Shown: positions 43,793-55,984 of the stretch, piece after piece
Position numbering within the stretch: the first letter of the stretch is position 1
How the letters are laid out: each line of letters begins with the position of its first letter
Source of the DNA: Nilaparvata lugens
Lineage: Eukaryota > Arthropoda > Insecta > Hemiptera > Delphacidae
Reading direction: 5' to 3'
Assembly: GCF_014356525.2 (NCBI RefSeq)
Contig: NC_052505.1
Coordinates: 20,853,432 to 20,917,431 of the forward strand
Length of the DNA: 64,000 nucleotides
The notes under the pieces: generated by a model
Databases searched by the model: none
Told to the model about the DNA's origin: nothing
What the model saw: the letters and a program-made list of their open reading frames with translations, nothing else
Made by a program: the position numbers and the translations under genes

Positions 43793-46418
43793 GGTTGCAC
43801 AGAAGTCGGTTAAATTTCAACCGTGATTTATTTTACGAGAACCAATCAAAGGAGGCCTTTTTGATAAGACGGCATTTCTGATTGGTTCTCGTCATCTTTT
43901 TGATAAGACGGTATTCCTGATTGGTTCTCGTGGAAAATTAATCACAATTAAAATTTAATCGGCTTTCGTGCAACCGGCACTAAGATTTCAAAATTCAATA
44001 GTAATCTCATGATATTTTCATACTTGAAAGATGGTTAAAGATTTGTAGCTTGCTCTGATCTAGAGCAAGTCTACTGTTGTACCTTACCTTTATCACGTTC
44101 CAACATAATAGTGAGGTACGAGAGACGAGGATGGGAGACGATCCTCTGCTAGGGTTTGCAGCTGAAATAGGTTCGGTGCTGGGATGCCGCGTTTGGCTTG
44201 GAGGCTTATTACAATTCACTGTGATGAATTGAGTCTCCTGCGAGTGTTTGCCTGACACCAGTGCTGGTACAATGCCAAAACCATCAAGTTCAAGTGAGAG
44301 GGCATTCGGTGTGCAATGGGAGAGCGAAGGAGTGAGAGAGAAAGTGTAACAGAGTGTCTTAGAAGAAGTGGGATAAGTGCTGGAAGAAGAGGCAAGGGAA
44401 TAAGTCAATGATAGACTGATAAAAATCTTAAGGTTAATCATAACGGGGAACAAATCATTCTTTTGAGTGAGACCCAAGAGAACTGCATGACTTTTTGAGC
44501 TATGTCCACTTGATGGCTGACATAATTATAGGTTGATCAACTTCTTGATGGCGGGGAGCAAGTGGACATAGCTGACTTTTTATGTAGTTGAGAAGTTGAT
44601 ATTGTGGTAATAATTCATATAAAATGAAAAAGACTAAGAAATTGTCAAAAAACCACAGATTTATTGATACTTAGAAAGACCGGTTTCGGTTATTACACCA
44701 TTTCTGATAAACTAAAACTAAATACAAGAGCAGCAGAATTTGTATTATTAGGAGAGGGCATGAACGCCTGCCATTGGCCCAGCTAGACAGTCTCCTCCCA
44801 CTCAACGGTGTCACAAAATGGCGGCTTAAGCAATAGACTCGCCATGATAAAAAGATTTTGCTATCATGATCACAGACTTGCCATTATCCATTATAATTGG
44901 ATATCGAAATAGTCATTTGATCGAACACCGTCGAACACTAACCACCTCTTAATTTTATTGTCGACGTCCTTTTCAATAAGTTGGTACTATATCCGACTAC
45001 AAACTTCCAATGCCATCTTCCACTAATCCTGTTCATATTCTTCATGAATTTCTCGATCAGATTCTGTGGTTGTGTCAAAAAGTGTCCAACAATTCAGAAT
45101 TTTGAGAAGATGCAGCTCAATCAGCAATTTCGTAATAATTATCATATCTGTCCTAACAATAGACGTGACTTATAAAAAATATTATACGATATTGTATTAT
45201 ATGTTTTTTTTTTTTTGTTTTGAAGCATCTAAATTTGAAAATCTACTTTGTGAAAATTATTAAGTACTGAAAATTATTTGAAGTGAACACTGCAAGACTT
45301 ATCCTATTTCGGACTATGTGTAACCCTGTCTAAATTTGAGAGAGGAATAGCACAAGGTTACATTAGTTTTTCGCTCCCTACCATTTTTATGATGTACTTA
45401 TTGTATGGATCAATCAATCAATATTACGACTCATCAAGGTACTCAGGGGCCCCAACTCGTCCATAGAGCCCATAGAAACCCCCCCCCCTTCCGTACCCAA
45501 TGATGCAACCACACTAAATATTAAATATTGGGAAAGAATTAAATTAAGCTTCTGATTCCGTCAATAGTCATTTTAAACACTACTGACCTTCTTTGAGATG
45601 CATCAAGCTTTGATTTTGAGCACCCATGAAGTTTCGTAGGATGTCCAACTCCCCCCCCCCCCCTCCTGGACATCACCACATGAACAACGAGCTCATATAT
45701 ATAGGATATTTTGATCGGTACTTCTTGTGTAATTCCAGTCTCTTGAACATTGATGAATATTTGAACATACATGTTAACGGAATTTCGAGAAAGGATCTGA
45801 AAGCACCTACAGATCACATCAATGAAAAACAAGAATATCCAGAAGATCAGTTCCGCTGAGTGGAGAGAAGCACAACTTCTCTTTCAATTGATCATAAATT
45901 CGCGGTGGTTGATGGAGTTTTAGTCCCACCTCTTCTCAGGTCATCATTCAAAGCATCTTCAAAACTGATGGATTATTAATTTTGTGCTTCCAGGGAAACG
46001 ATTGCACGTGAGACGAGAGTGTCGATGTTTCCCGAGTTCGATGTTTCGCTCCTAGTTACCATCTCGAGAGAGAATCCTCCTCTTTTATAGAAAGCAACAA
46101 AATGTAAGCGCAGATTTACTTTGAAGTGTGCAAAAGGTTGCTCTGTGCCCCCCTCCCATCCTCTGTAAGTCGATGGTGGGTGATGGGATGGGAAACATGC
46201 CGATAAAAGACGAGGAGAGCAAGTGATATCAGTGTTCTTTCTTGTGAAAAGTGTGTTAGTGTTAAATTTGCTTCCACTGAGAGAGTGGGAACAGCTCTGG
46301 TATTCGAGCAGACACAAACTTCTCTTGTATTCTGCTGTTTGTATGAGTCGACCGACCTTCTTTGTACGATGGCCCTATTTTATGATTCCTCCATCGACAG
46401 GAGAAGGAGAGAGAAAAG
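43716..46418. repeat. 2.7-kb tandem duplication, unit 1
   Basis: 2703 bp repeated at offset 2703-2704. Differences seen by eye: the poly-T run near 45200, one or two bases near 45285 (gtgaacactgc versus gtgaacaactgc) and the C-run near 45480. The junction shares cgaa with the end of unit 2, a microhomology. It contains part of the family S copy, the ggttgcac MITE (43788-43982), a 14-bp hairpin (agctatgtccactt, 44498/44560), another S piece (44574-44880) and a 'tacatcatc' repeat (45298-45420, minus). The 156-codon minus ORF (44007-44477) is Ser/Thr/Leu-rich without a domain and is not called as a gene. Confidence 0.92.
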
Positions 46419-49122
46419 CGAAATCGGTCTTTCTAAGTATCAATTAATCTGTGGTTTTTGACAATTCCTTATTATTTTTATTTAAACTGAGGCTCGGTTG
46501 CACAGAAGTCGGTTAAATTTCAACCGTGATTTATTTTACGAGAACCAATCAAAGGAGGCCTTTTTGATAAGACGGCATTTCTGATTGGTTCTCGTCATCT
46601 TTTTGATAAGACGGTATTCCTGATTGGTTCTCGTGGAAAATTAATCACAATTAAAATTTAATCGGCTTTCGTGCAACCGGCACTAAGATTTCAAAATTCA
46701 ATAGTAATCTCATGATATTTTCATACTTGAAAGATGGTTAAAGATTTGTAGCTTGCTCTGATCTAGAGCAAGTCTACTGTTGTACCTTACCTTTATCACG
46801 TTCCAACATAATAGTGAGGTACGAGAGACGAGGATGGGAGACGATCCTCTGCTAGGGTTTGCAGCTGAAATAGGTTCGGTGCTGGGATGCCGCGTTTGGC
46901 TTGGAGGCTTATTACAATTCACTGTGATGAATTGAGTCTCCTGCGAGTGTTTGCCTGACACCAGTGCTGGTACAATGCCAAAACCATCAAGTTCAAGTGA
47001 GAGGGCATTCGGTGTGCAATGGGAGAGCGAAGGAGTGAGAGAGAAAGTGTAACAGAGTGTCTTAGAAGAAGTGGGATAAGTGCTGGAAGAAGAGGCAAGG
47101 GAATAAGTCAATGATAGACTGATAAAAATCTTAAGGTTAATCATAACGGGGAACAAATCATTCTTTTGAGTGAGACCCAAGAGAACTGCATGACTTTTTG
47201 AGCTATGTCCACTTGATGGCTGACATAATTATAGGTTGATCAACTTCTTGATGGCGGGGAGCAAGTGGACATAGCTGACTTTTTATGTAGTTGAGAAGTT
47301 GATATTGTGGTAATAATTCATATAAAATGAAAAAGACTAAGAAATTGTCAAAAAACCACAGATTTATTGATACTTAGAAAGACCGGTTTCGGTTATTACA
47401 CCATTTCTGATAAACTAAAACTAAATACAAGAGCAGCAGAATTTGTATTATTAGGAGAGGGCATGAACGCCTGCCATTGGCCCAGCTAGACAGTCTCCTC
47501 CCACTCAACGGTGTCACAAAATGGCGGCTTAAGCAATAGACTCGCCATGATAAAAAGATTTTGCTATCATGATCACAGACTTGCCATTATCCATTATAAT
47601 TGGATATCGAAATAGTCATTTGATCGAACACCGTCGAACACTAACCACCTCTTAATTTTATTGTCGACGTCCTTTTCAATAAGTTGGTACTATATCCGAC
47701 TACAAACTTCCAATGCCATCTTCCACTAATCCTGTTCATATTCTTCATGAATTTCTCGATCAGATTCTGTGGTTGTGTCAAAAAGTGTCCAACAATTCAG
47801 AATTTTGAGAAGATGCAGCTCAATCAGCAATTTCGTAATAATTATCATATCTGTCCTAACAATAGACGTGACTTATAAAAAATATTATACGATATTGTAT
47901 TATATGTTTTTTTTTTTTGTTTTGAAGCATCTAAATTTGAAAATCTACTTTGTGAAAATTATTAAGTACTGAAAATTATTTGAAGTGAACAACTGCAAGA
48001 CTTATCCTATTTCGGACTATGTGTAACCCTGTCTAAATTTGAGAGAGGAATAGCACAAGGTTACATTAGTTTTTCGCTCCCTACCATTTTTATGATGTAC
48101 TTATTGTATGGATCAATCAATCAATATTACGACTCATCAAGGTACTCAGGGGCCCCAACTCGTCCATAGAGCCCATAGAAACCCCCCCCCCCTTCCGTAC
48201 CCAATGATGCAACCACACTAAATATTAAATATTGGGAAAGAATTAAATTAAGCTTCTGATTCCGTCAATAGTCATTTTAAACACTACTGACCTTCTTTGA
48301 GATGCATCAAGCTTTGATTTTGAGCACCCATGAAGTTTCGTAGGATGTCCAACTCCCCCCCCCCCCCTCCTGGACATCACCACATGAACAACGAGCTCAT
48401 ATATATAGGATATTTTGATCGGTACTTCTTGTGTAATTCCAGTCTCTTGAACATTGATGAATATTTGAACATACATGTTAACGGAATTTCGAGAAAGGAT
48501 CTGAAAGCACCTACAGATCACATCAATGAAAAACAAGAATATCCAGAAGATCAGTTCCGCTGAGTGGAGAGAAGCACAACTTCTCTTTCAATTGATCATA
48601 AATTCGCGGTGGTTGATGGAGTTTTAGTCCCACCTCTTCTCAGGTCATCATTCAAAGCATCTTCAAAACTGATGGATTATTAATTTTGTGCTTCCAGGGA
48701 AACGATTGCACGTGAGACGAGAGTGTCGATGTTTCCCGAGTTCGATGTTTCGCTCCTAGTTACCATCTCGAGAGAGAATCCTCCTCTTTTATAGAAAGCA
48801 ACAAAATGTAAGCGCAGATTTACTTTGAAGTGTGCAAAAGGTTGCTCTGTGCCCCCCTCCCATCCTCTGTAAGTCGATGGTGGGTGATGGGATGGGAAAC
48901 ATGCCGATAAAAGACGAGGAGAGCAAGTGATATCAGTGTTCTTTCTTGTGAAAAGTGTGTTAGTGTTAAATTTGCTTCCACTGAGAGAGTGGGAACAGCT
49001 CTGGTATTCGAGCAGACACAAACTTCTCTTGTATTCTGCTGTTTGTATGAGTCGACCGACCTTCTTTGTACGATGGCCCTATTTTATGATTCCTCCATCG
49101 ACAGGAGAAGGAGAGAGAAAAG
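46419..49122. repeat. 2.7-kb tandem duplication, unit 2
   Basis: Same contents as unit 1: MITE at 46491-46685, S piece at 47278-47585, 'tacatcatc' repeat at 47998-48125, C-runs near 48183 and 48356. It diverges after gagaaaagcgaa into tgaaaagaaacaag at 49127. Confidence 0.92.
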
Positions 49123-49400
49123 CGAATGAAAAGAAACAAGAATACAGGCTGATCTCTCCCGCCTCTACACCCCACTCACCATCTAAGGCGCGAGATGAAA
49201 ACTGATTTCCTTGCCTGTGTATTGAACAACGCTGGCAAATTGGAAAATCCCCACAGTACAGTGACCGGTTGAATATCTGCGAAAAGACAGCTAAAATCCA
49301 TATTTCCAGGTAGGCCTACATGTAAAAGCTTTCCTAAGACTTCCAAAAGTATGTCTGAAGCTTCATTCTCATATCCCGACAAAAGTCAATCAGATTCCTT

Positions 49401-49583
49401 GGGCTAGCTACACACACATCGACTTTTGTTCGAATAATATTTTGCCGTCCTTATAGATTATATTAGATTAAACAGATGATTTCAAACAGATGATGTTTGA
49501 CAAGTTCCGTTTAATCTGATAGAATTCATAAGGACGGAAAAATATCGTACGAAGAAAAACCGATGTGTGTATGCATGGCTTTA
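49401..49583. mobile_element. Short inverted-repeat MITE
   Basis: gggctagctacacacacatc and gatgtgtgtatgcatggctt begin ~75-bp inverted arms that continue through gttcgaataatattttgccg / cggaaaaatatcgtacgaag and tccttatagatt / gaattcataagga to gattaaac / gtttaatc. The loop is ~35 bp. Confidence 0.8.
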
Positions 49584-50374
49584 GTATTATATGATGTTAA
49601 CAGATGGAAATTACTGAGATATTGCAAATTCCCGGGGTGACAAATAATTTTTGAATAGTAGCGCTCATCGAATTTCCATCTAGCTGTTTACCCTGTTGTC
49701 AATATTTGCAGTAGCAGAAGTCTTCGGGGTGATTAACAGCATTTAATTTGGATTTTCGTTTAATAATAATAATCTGTGATGTTTCTTGTTGTTGGTAATA
49801 ATGTCATTCAAAATAGGAAAGTTTTCATCCACAAATCGATATTTTCTATGTATTCCTCAAACCACTTGACTTTTAATCAGACGGAGTAAGGATATTAAGT
49901 TTGAATTCAAAATAGAATAATTTCCACGTAACTTATTAGGATAGAGCTTTCTACAAGACTGAATCCAGATCATATAATTATTTGAACTATTCAGAATGAT
50001 GAGCTTTTAACAGGACTGAAGCCACGTCATATAATTATTCAAACTATTTAGAATGATGAACTATTTTTTAAAATTTTTGTATTCTTTGAATTGACTATTG
50101 AAATGTCATGTGTGTCGGTGAAATAAATGGATCTCCATAGACAATTACATGGAGCTACATTAATGGAATTTAATTAATGGAGCTACATAGACAATACATT
50201 ATTGGATTCAGGAAATTGCAAAACTCCAGGATGATTGAATAACTCATTTCAATGACTTATCTGAGCATCAATGACTCATTTGAAAATGAATCATTTCGAC
50301 AAAATAGTCATCTTTAGTATAGGAGTCGATTACTTTATATCAAGAGTAGGCTACTTCCTTGAGTAGTGAGTGAG
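49584..50374. other. No recognisable feature (intronic)
   Basis: Contains a weak local repeat (agaatgatgagcttttaaca-like, 49995 and 50052) but nothing assignable. Confidence 0.45.
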
Positions 50375-50660
50375 TTGATCGAGTTGTTACTTGAAGAGCT
50401 CAAAGTAAATTCTACATCAATGTTGTTATAATATAGTTTCAATCTCCAAGATTCTCAAACAATGATTTAGTAATATCATAATGGAAATAATACTTTATAG
50501 AATATGTCTCTAGTAATATCCCAAATATTATTTCTTGAGTGACGAGTGTGTTGATCAAGTTGTTACTTGAAGAGTTCAAAGCGAATATCACAAAAATGTC
50601 ATTAGTATTGTTTTCACCCCTTAGATTCCCAAATAGTGAATTATTAGTTCACTGAAAAAA
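50375..50660. repeat. Two-copy degenerate tandem repeat (~160 bp)
   Basis: gagttgttacttgaagagct and aagttgttacttgaagagtt, each followed by caaagyraat, a gttttcaay/cc run and agattcycaaa, at 50380-50490 and 50540-50655. Confidence 0.7.
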
Positions 50661-51165
50661 TGTGTTTATTCCGCTGACTCTCTCGAGTAGACTGATATCT
50701 TACATTCGTCCTCCAACACAACCACTGATTGCAGTTGTAGAAACTTGAGGCGGTCGAGAATTGTTTCCTCCGATTAAGCTATTTCAGACGTTGATGATAT
50801 ATCCGAAAGCAAGCGTGAGCCCAAGAGTTGTGCAGTTGGCGACTGTGGAATGAGAGGAATTAATTGGTGTCTGCTCCAGCGATGAAGCGGTTTCGGCATG
50901 AGAGAGAGAGAGAGTGTGAGAGTGAGCGAGTAGACTGTGTGATTTAGCCAATTTCGGCGCGGCGACACCCAGGGGATTCTTATCTGTTCTTTGGACCCTT
51001 CGCGATACTGGCTTATAGTTTACCAAACATCATCCCTCCTCTTCACAGCTAATCCCCTCTTCCTCATTCTACCACTTTCTCCCACCCTGCCATCTTCCCC
51101 TACACTCATCCAGCCACCACACCAACTCAACGCCTCAGTCTATGCATCACGCAAATACTCACTTA
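50661..51165. other. Unassigned intron with a short (GA)n tract
   Basis: catgagagagagagagagtg near 50896; C/T-rich sequence 51030-51125. No ORF supported. Confidence 0.4.
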
Positions 51166-52309
51166 TATAGTGAGGTCCACGTTATGATGGCATAGTTGAG
51201 AAAGATAGGATAACAGTGTTGCCGATTCTCTGCCTTCTATAGAAGATAGCTGATACCGGTATATCTGATGTATTATTAACTGTTCAACTCTTTGATGAGG
51301 GCTATACTCTTATTAAATCAAGCTTGTTTAATCAAACTGTTTAATCTTGTTTTAAATAATCATTATTATTTTCTTTTCTATCCGTCAATAAAATATATAT
51401 GATCTAACGCAGTGAGGTCTAGGTTTTAACTCGGATTTTCGATTGTCTGTCTGTATGTAACGCGATTACGGTCAAAAGCGTTGATAGAATTTGATGAAAT
51501 TTGGAAGGCATATTCCTTTTTCAACTGCGCGTCGATGTATACACAAGGTTTTTGAAATTTTGCATTTTAAGGATAATATGAAAATAAAAGTAGTTCCTCC
51601 ATACTCTGATATCACTATATTTCATCTACTCTGAAGATAAGATTGATCAGACTATAGAATTATTCATAATCAATCAGCTGAAAAGTGGATACACAGATGT
51701 TCTGGAGAAGCCGTGTCTATTTCGATAAGTCTATAGTTTCAATCAAAAATCTTTAAGAGTTATGCATCTTCAAGGTCTTTGGTTTCAACATTTTGTTTTG
51801 CAGTCATGGTATTATTATGCGTGCCCATCAGTATCAATATTCTCACATTTGATATGTGATTAAAAATAATCGAATGAACCAAATAATGCCGAAGAATGTA
51901 TAATTTTTTTGTTTGTAAAAAATTAATTTTTATCAGATGGAAAGATTATCACGGAACTGGTTGGATTATCATATGGAATACAAATTCAAACGTGAACTGA
52001 GTCTGTTAACATTTCAAACAGGTGACATCAGATACTTATGGATGAGGAAACTGCGTGAGGTCTCCTTTTCACAGAACTACTAGTATTCTATACGTCGAAA
52101 AATAATTTTCTCAATAATCCAATAATAAACTTTCATAATTGATATAGAATATTCTGTAAATAATTATATTTCTACATTGTTGGAAATAACGATCAGGTAA
52201 CGTTACGGAGTTGGAGAAGGATAGCACTATCTCCTTTCTCGAATGATAGACAAGGATTGCAACACCAATGTTAATCGAATACTGCCATTATAACGTGGAC
52301 CTCACTATA
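51166..52309. mobile_element. MITE, GAGGTCC family (copy 4), interrupted by another element
   Basis: tatagtgaggtccacgtta (51166-51184) and taacgtggacctcactata (52291-52309) are perfect 19-bp terminal inverted repeats, the best preserved in the window. The interior is split by 51397-52092; without it the element is ~450 bp, comparable to copy 1. Confidence 0.85.
51397..52092 (+). mobile_element. Unclassified element nested in a MITE
   Basis: It starts around gatctaacgcagtgaggtct and ends near actactagtattctatacg. Blocks gattgtctgtctgtatgtaa, gatagaatttgatgaaattt and gatcagactatagaattatt match 3880-4312 in inverted orientation. About 280 bp (51735-52012) has no counterpart in that other copy. 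Boundaries inferred from MITE interruption. Confidence 0.65.
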
Positions 52310-52894
52310 GCACATTTCTCGTCATCATACACATTCCTTCTCCATCACTCTCCAACAATGGCTTCTATTTGCACTTCATTTCGTGATCAAGTTATAATGA
52401 TGATAGTTTGAGATTGATGTCATGATAGATAGTTTGTTAGTAATTTCAAATATTTGATGATAGTCTGATTATTATGTAGGTCATCAAGCACCTAGATTTG
52501 TTTGTGTATGATTTATATTGAGTTACCATCAATTGAACAAAATATTCAAATTCGCACTCTTGTAAATGAATATCCTCGTCAGAACTGGCTTTTCCGTTTA
52601 CTCATGTATACTTGGGTTGATTTATACACTATACTGTAGATTTGCTTTCTGAGCTGATAGTGGTTATGGTTAAGTGGATTCCCACTTTTTCGGTTGAGAC
52701 GACATGTATACTGGAGTGTAAATTGTCTGCTATCATATAACAAGAACTATACAGGTACCAGTGGCCACTGTTCAGCTGTGGAGTTCTTGAAAAGTTGTAT
52801 TTCGAGAGAGAGAGAGGTTAGGTCTGAATAGAGTGGAATCCATATATGTATATCTTTATAATATACTGCACATTGGGTCTGAGGTGAATATGAT
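52310..52894. other. No recognisable feature (intronic)
   Basis: Unassigned; short (GA) run near 52805. Confidence 0.45.
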
Positions 52895-53275
52895 TATGAG
52901 TCGGTTTCCGAGCTCGGGATTTGGCTAAGTTCTAGACTTTAAACAGCTGGAGTCAGAAAATTGGCTTTCCGAAATGGTGCGTAGTCGCAGTCATTGTCAT
53001 AGTCACGTTTGAATTAAATTTCAAAAAACTAGAAAATTAAACACAAAATAAAATGAAGAGAAAATAGTGTAAAGTTTCAGCTATTTTGAATTATTTAGAA
53101 ATGTTTAATTCCGTCAAGGAAAACGTTTCCAATTATAGAAATGAGAAAATAAAAACTGCGACTACTGTTATAAAAACTGCGACTACGCCCCGTTTTGGAA
53201 AGCTAATTTTCTGATTCCAGTTGTTTAAAGTCTAGAACTTAGCCAAATCCCGAGCTCGGAAACCGGCCCTATGAG
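52895..53275. mobile_element. Long-terminal-inverted-repeat MITE with 6-bp duplication
   Basis: ggtttccgagctcgggattt, taagttctagactttaaaca and tcagaaaattggctttcc on the left pair with aaatcccgagctcggaaacc and its continuation on the right; arms ~90-95 bp. The direct repeats tatgag (52895-52900, 53270-53275) are a candidate target duplication. The interior is AT-rich with actgcgactac-type repeats. Confidence 0.82.
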
Positions 53276-53597
53276 TTCAATTTGTGAATATAAACGGTGG
53301 CATCAGTCTGGGAGTCCTTCCAACTGTTTGAGATATACCAATAAAGTAGCCAAAGAAACGTTTCCCTAAAAATATATTTTTCAAAAGACAGGTTTGCTGT
53401 GAAGGATGCATCCTGATTTCTTCTTCAAGATTTCCTGACTGTTCTGTTAGGACCCTTAAAATGTATTCTCAATGATAAAAATATAAATATTTTTTCTTTT
53501 AATTACTTCATTTGTATGACCTACTTTACAAAAATTATAAAAAACAATCAAATATTGATTTTTTTCTCACCATTAATGCTGTGTAACCTTGTTGCAG
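53276..53597. other. End of intron 3, nothing recognised
   Basis: Leads into the acceptor cttgttgcag at 53597. Confidence 0.5.
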
Positions 53598-53768
53598 GAG
53601 ACATGGTGATAAGCAGTGAGAAATACGACGTGAGTGGAGTCGGAAAATCCATGTTCGAAGTCAAGATGATTCTGGTGATACGAAATTTCCAGAAATCAGA
53701 CGTTGGCTCTTATAGGTGTATAGCAAAGAACTCTCTCGGAGAGGTGGAGAGCAACATCAGACTTTACG
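53598..53768 (+). CDS. DIP-like gene, exon encoding second half of Ig domain 3
   Basis: The exon is 171 nt, phase 1 in and out; the donor is g|gtaagc at 53769. It encodes GDMVISSEKYDVSG, a strand-rich segment with KMILVIRNF, then FQKSDVGSYRCIAKNSLGE with the second Cys of Ig3, ending NIRLYG. The D-x-G-x-Y-x-C signature is intact. The continuing exon, expected to encode a short stalk and a GPI-anchor or membrane tail in this family, was not recognised in the remaining 10 kb; such tails are poorly conserved. Confidence 0.92.
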
Positions 53769-53934
53769 GTAAGCTTGGCAATAATTTTATTTTTTTTTTC
53801 AACAATTTTAGTTGGTGATCATGAACCATTTCCGTTCTTTGAACTTATAGCAATTTATTACATTTTATTTTTACTAGATTCTTCTCATATTATCTTTTAT
53901 GTGCGTGAATAATTAGATTAGATGATAAAATATT

Positions 53935-54035
53935 TATGCCCCTGGCGGAAATCGAACCTACTGCCAGGCGCAGCAATACCAGTGTGAAGTGGCAACAACT
54001 CAAACCGTTCGGCTGGGCTGGCTCTCTCATTATTA
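53935..54035 (-). mobile_element. tRNA-derived SINE head (third type)
   Basis: On the minus strand gcagtaggttcgatttccgc (B-box-like ggttcgatttc) is preceded by agcccagccgaacggtttga (A-box-like). Unlike the other two SINEs in sequence. No tail or target duplication was identified. Confidence 0.55.
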
Positions 54036-54039
54036 TAAT

Positions 54040-55094
54040 CTTTCATAACTCATTCTATTCCAAAACATTTTTCCAGATAAAATGGCATTCACAGTGTTTG
54101 AATTGAACAACAATAACTGATCAAAGTTTGCTGATATATTCCTCTGCGTTCTTCTTCTCTTTATCCTAATTACCATAGCAGTTCATGTGTTTTGTAAAAT
54201 GTTATTCAAGATTCATTATTCAAATATTAGTGTTATCGATTTCCACAATGATCCTATTGTATTGACTATCTCCATGAATATCATCCAAATGTACCAAAAA
54301 TATCAAAAAATTGGAATAAATTTTATCTCGACATGGTTGACAGTATTTCAAAAACCACAATAATCCATTTATTGCTCAAATCATACAATAATCCTATAGA
54401 TAATATCGGATTCTCTTGTTTCGTAGGAATTGTGATATCATAGCAGTTGTATGATTTTGAATTAATAGATGAATAACATTATTGATAAAATCAAATAACA
54501 TATCATATGGAAATAACTCATAATATAACTTTTTCCATGGAATGGAAATATCTTCATTAAATTCACAGACAATGATAGAGCCATTATTGACCACAATATG
54601 GAGCTGTCAATTATTGTTTCACACTGGAGTGATATGAGATATCCAACGATCCAAAATTCGATATCTTCATACTCTGAGTATGTGACAGCGTAACTGGATT
54701 TTGGGTAGAAAATCCATGTTTTCAAAGTGAGTCGCTGAATGAACCAATATTCCACAACAGCGTTACATGATATCATTTTGCCAAACAATGCCAACACCGT
54801 ATTGAACGCAGTACAAGAATCTGACACAATTGGTTTGGATCTTCATGAAACAACAATATTAAGCTTCGATTAATATCTAAAAGTAAAACGTAAAAGAGGT
54901 GTTTGAGAATTTCTTCATTATTAATTAACAACACAATAAGTTTTATTTTCCACTAGAATCATCTCTCATCATCATCCGTTTCATTACCCACGCACAAGCC
55001 TAGAGCTCATGTGTGCATCATCCTCAGCCAAAATAGAAATGGATTGGCAGCTATGCAAACTTCACTGAGAAAAGAAATTATTCTTAACATCATT
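54040..55094. other. No recognisable feature
   Basis: AT-rich; minus-strand ORFs at 54394-54827 lack motifs. No GPI-tail exon of the DIP-like gene could be supported. Confidence 0.45.
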
Positions 55095-55375
55095 GTTCGC
55101 CTTTCAGCATTTTTATTGATCTTAGCATTCACTGGTAAATCAGTCTCACAGATTTTTTCTTATTTTCATCATTATTCTTTCATTCCTGGATCGCTTGTTT
55201 GATTTATTGGCATTCTGAGCAAAGAAATGCTTGTAGTATCGATAGCATTCGCCTCCTATCAGTTTTCATTATTCATTGGTAAATCAGTCTCAACGGAATA
55301 TTTCTTCATTTCCGCAATTCATTTCAATTCTCTTGTTTATTTATTGACACTCTGTTTCACGGAATCTGATTAATG
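55095..55375. repeat. Two-copy degenerate tandem repeat (~150 bp)
   Basis: gcattcactggtaaatcagt, ctcacagattttttcttatt and gtttgatttattggcattct recur as cattattcattggtaaatca, ctcaacggaatatttcttca and gtttatttattgacactctg. Confidence 0.7.
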
Positions 55376-55489
55376 GGAAACACAAAATATAGACAGTTTC
55401 CAGGCATAGAAGTGAATAAGGAATACGGTGAAGAATATGGAATCTCCTATGTTCCTTTGGTGTCTCTAAAGTCTGTTGGATATTGCTTT

Positions 55490-55640
55490 TAACATTAAAC
55501 CCATTTCTCCTTCCACAGTTTGTAGCATAGACACAGACGGTCATCCTGCGCACAATTGGATGCTGCTAGGTAGTGGGAGTAATTAGTGGAGGATAGAGCA
55601 TCGGACCTCTCCGTCTTCGAGAAAGAGCCGTGTTAAAAGT
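55490..55640 (-). repeat. Inverted duplicate segment, copy B
   Basis: Reverse complement of 36545-36890 minus its 175-bp middle: attaaacccatttctccttc, acagacggtcatcctgcgca, gatagagcatcggacctctc and tcgagaaagagcc. Confidence 0.85.
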
Positions 55641-55980
55641 AATATCACACAAACTTCAGGTTTAAACTCGTTAATGCCACTTTCTAAGTAGGGAGGATTT
55701 GTGTCGGATCCGAGACTCGTGTCATGAACAGTTGGCATTCATTGAAAAGATCATCATACGTGACGTACATCATAGCATTCACCTACAAGAGTGAGAGTGT
55801 ATGGGAGGGGGCTGTCATTAATGACCACGTAGCACGGATAATAATTGGCAGGGCACGGACATTCTCATTATTATCGAATCGCATGTAATGGCTAACGAGG
55901 CGAACCGTTGAAGATGATTTGTACAGGGACAGGTTGACCAGTACACGCCGGACGGGACGGCAACGGGTGCAAGCTGCTCT
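55641..55980. other. Unassigned GC-richer stretch
   Basis: Contains acggataataattggcaggg and tcgcatgtaatggctaacga. No ORF or repeat. Possible regulatory DNA. Confidence 0.35.
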
Positions 55981-55984
55981 AGTG

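Larger units (their letters stand above)
37317..53597 (+). other. Intron 3 of the DIP-like gene (16.3 kb)
   Basis: The donor is gtaagt at 37317 and the acceptor cttgttgcag ends at 53597. It contains a hAT-type element, MITEs, SINE fragments and a 2.7-kb tandem duplication. Confidence 0.85.
6872..53768 (+). other. DIP/lachesin-like Ig-superfamily gene, partial (four exons, Ig2-Ig3)
   Basis: The four exons join in one open frame of 613 nt (204 codons plus one base): 6872-7064, 27447-27575, 37197-37316, 53598-53768. Every internal intron is phase 1 (codon split after its first base) with GT donors and AG acceptors. The product reads LEVVVPP..., then two Ig domains with Cys pairs in KLTC / AYLC and TLEC / SYRC. 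The motifs GAYLCIASN, PPTVSKR, SPKSINYW and YRCIAKNSLGE are hallmarks of insect Dpr-interacting proteins and the related lachesins. In Drosophila, DIPs bind Dpr proteins at the cell surface and help match synaptic partners. The N-terminal signal/Ig1 exons and the C-terminal anchor exon were not found. Family assignment is strong; which DIP paralogue it is cannot be told by eye. Confidence 0.9.

Noticed and set aside
44007..44477. 156-codon minus ORF, duplicated at 46710-47180
   Set aside because: Ser/Thr/Leu-biased, no domain, no splice context; it is present twice only because the DNA is tandemly duplicated.
45976..46317. 113-codon minus ORF, duplicated at 48680-49021
   Set aside because: No recognised motif and no conservation evidence beyond the duplication itself.
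54394..54827. Overlapping minus ORFs with hydrophobic content
   Set aside because: No known family and AT-driven composition.
55011..55202. Hydrophobic 63-codon plus ORF considered as the GPI-tail exon of the DIP-like gene
   Set aside because: No phase-1 acceptor with convincing polypyrimidine tract in the right frame, and its second half lies in a local tandem repeat.
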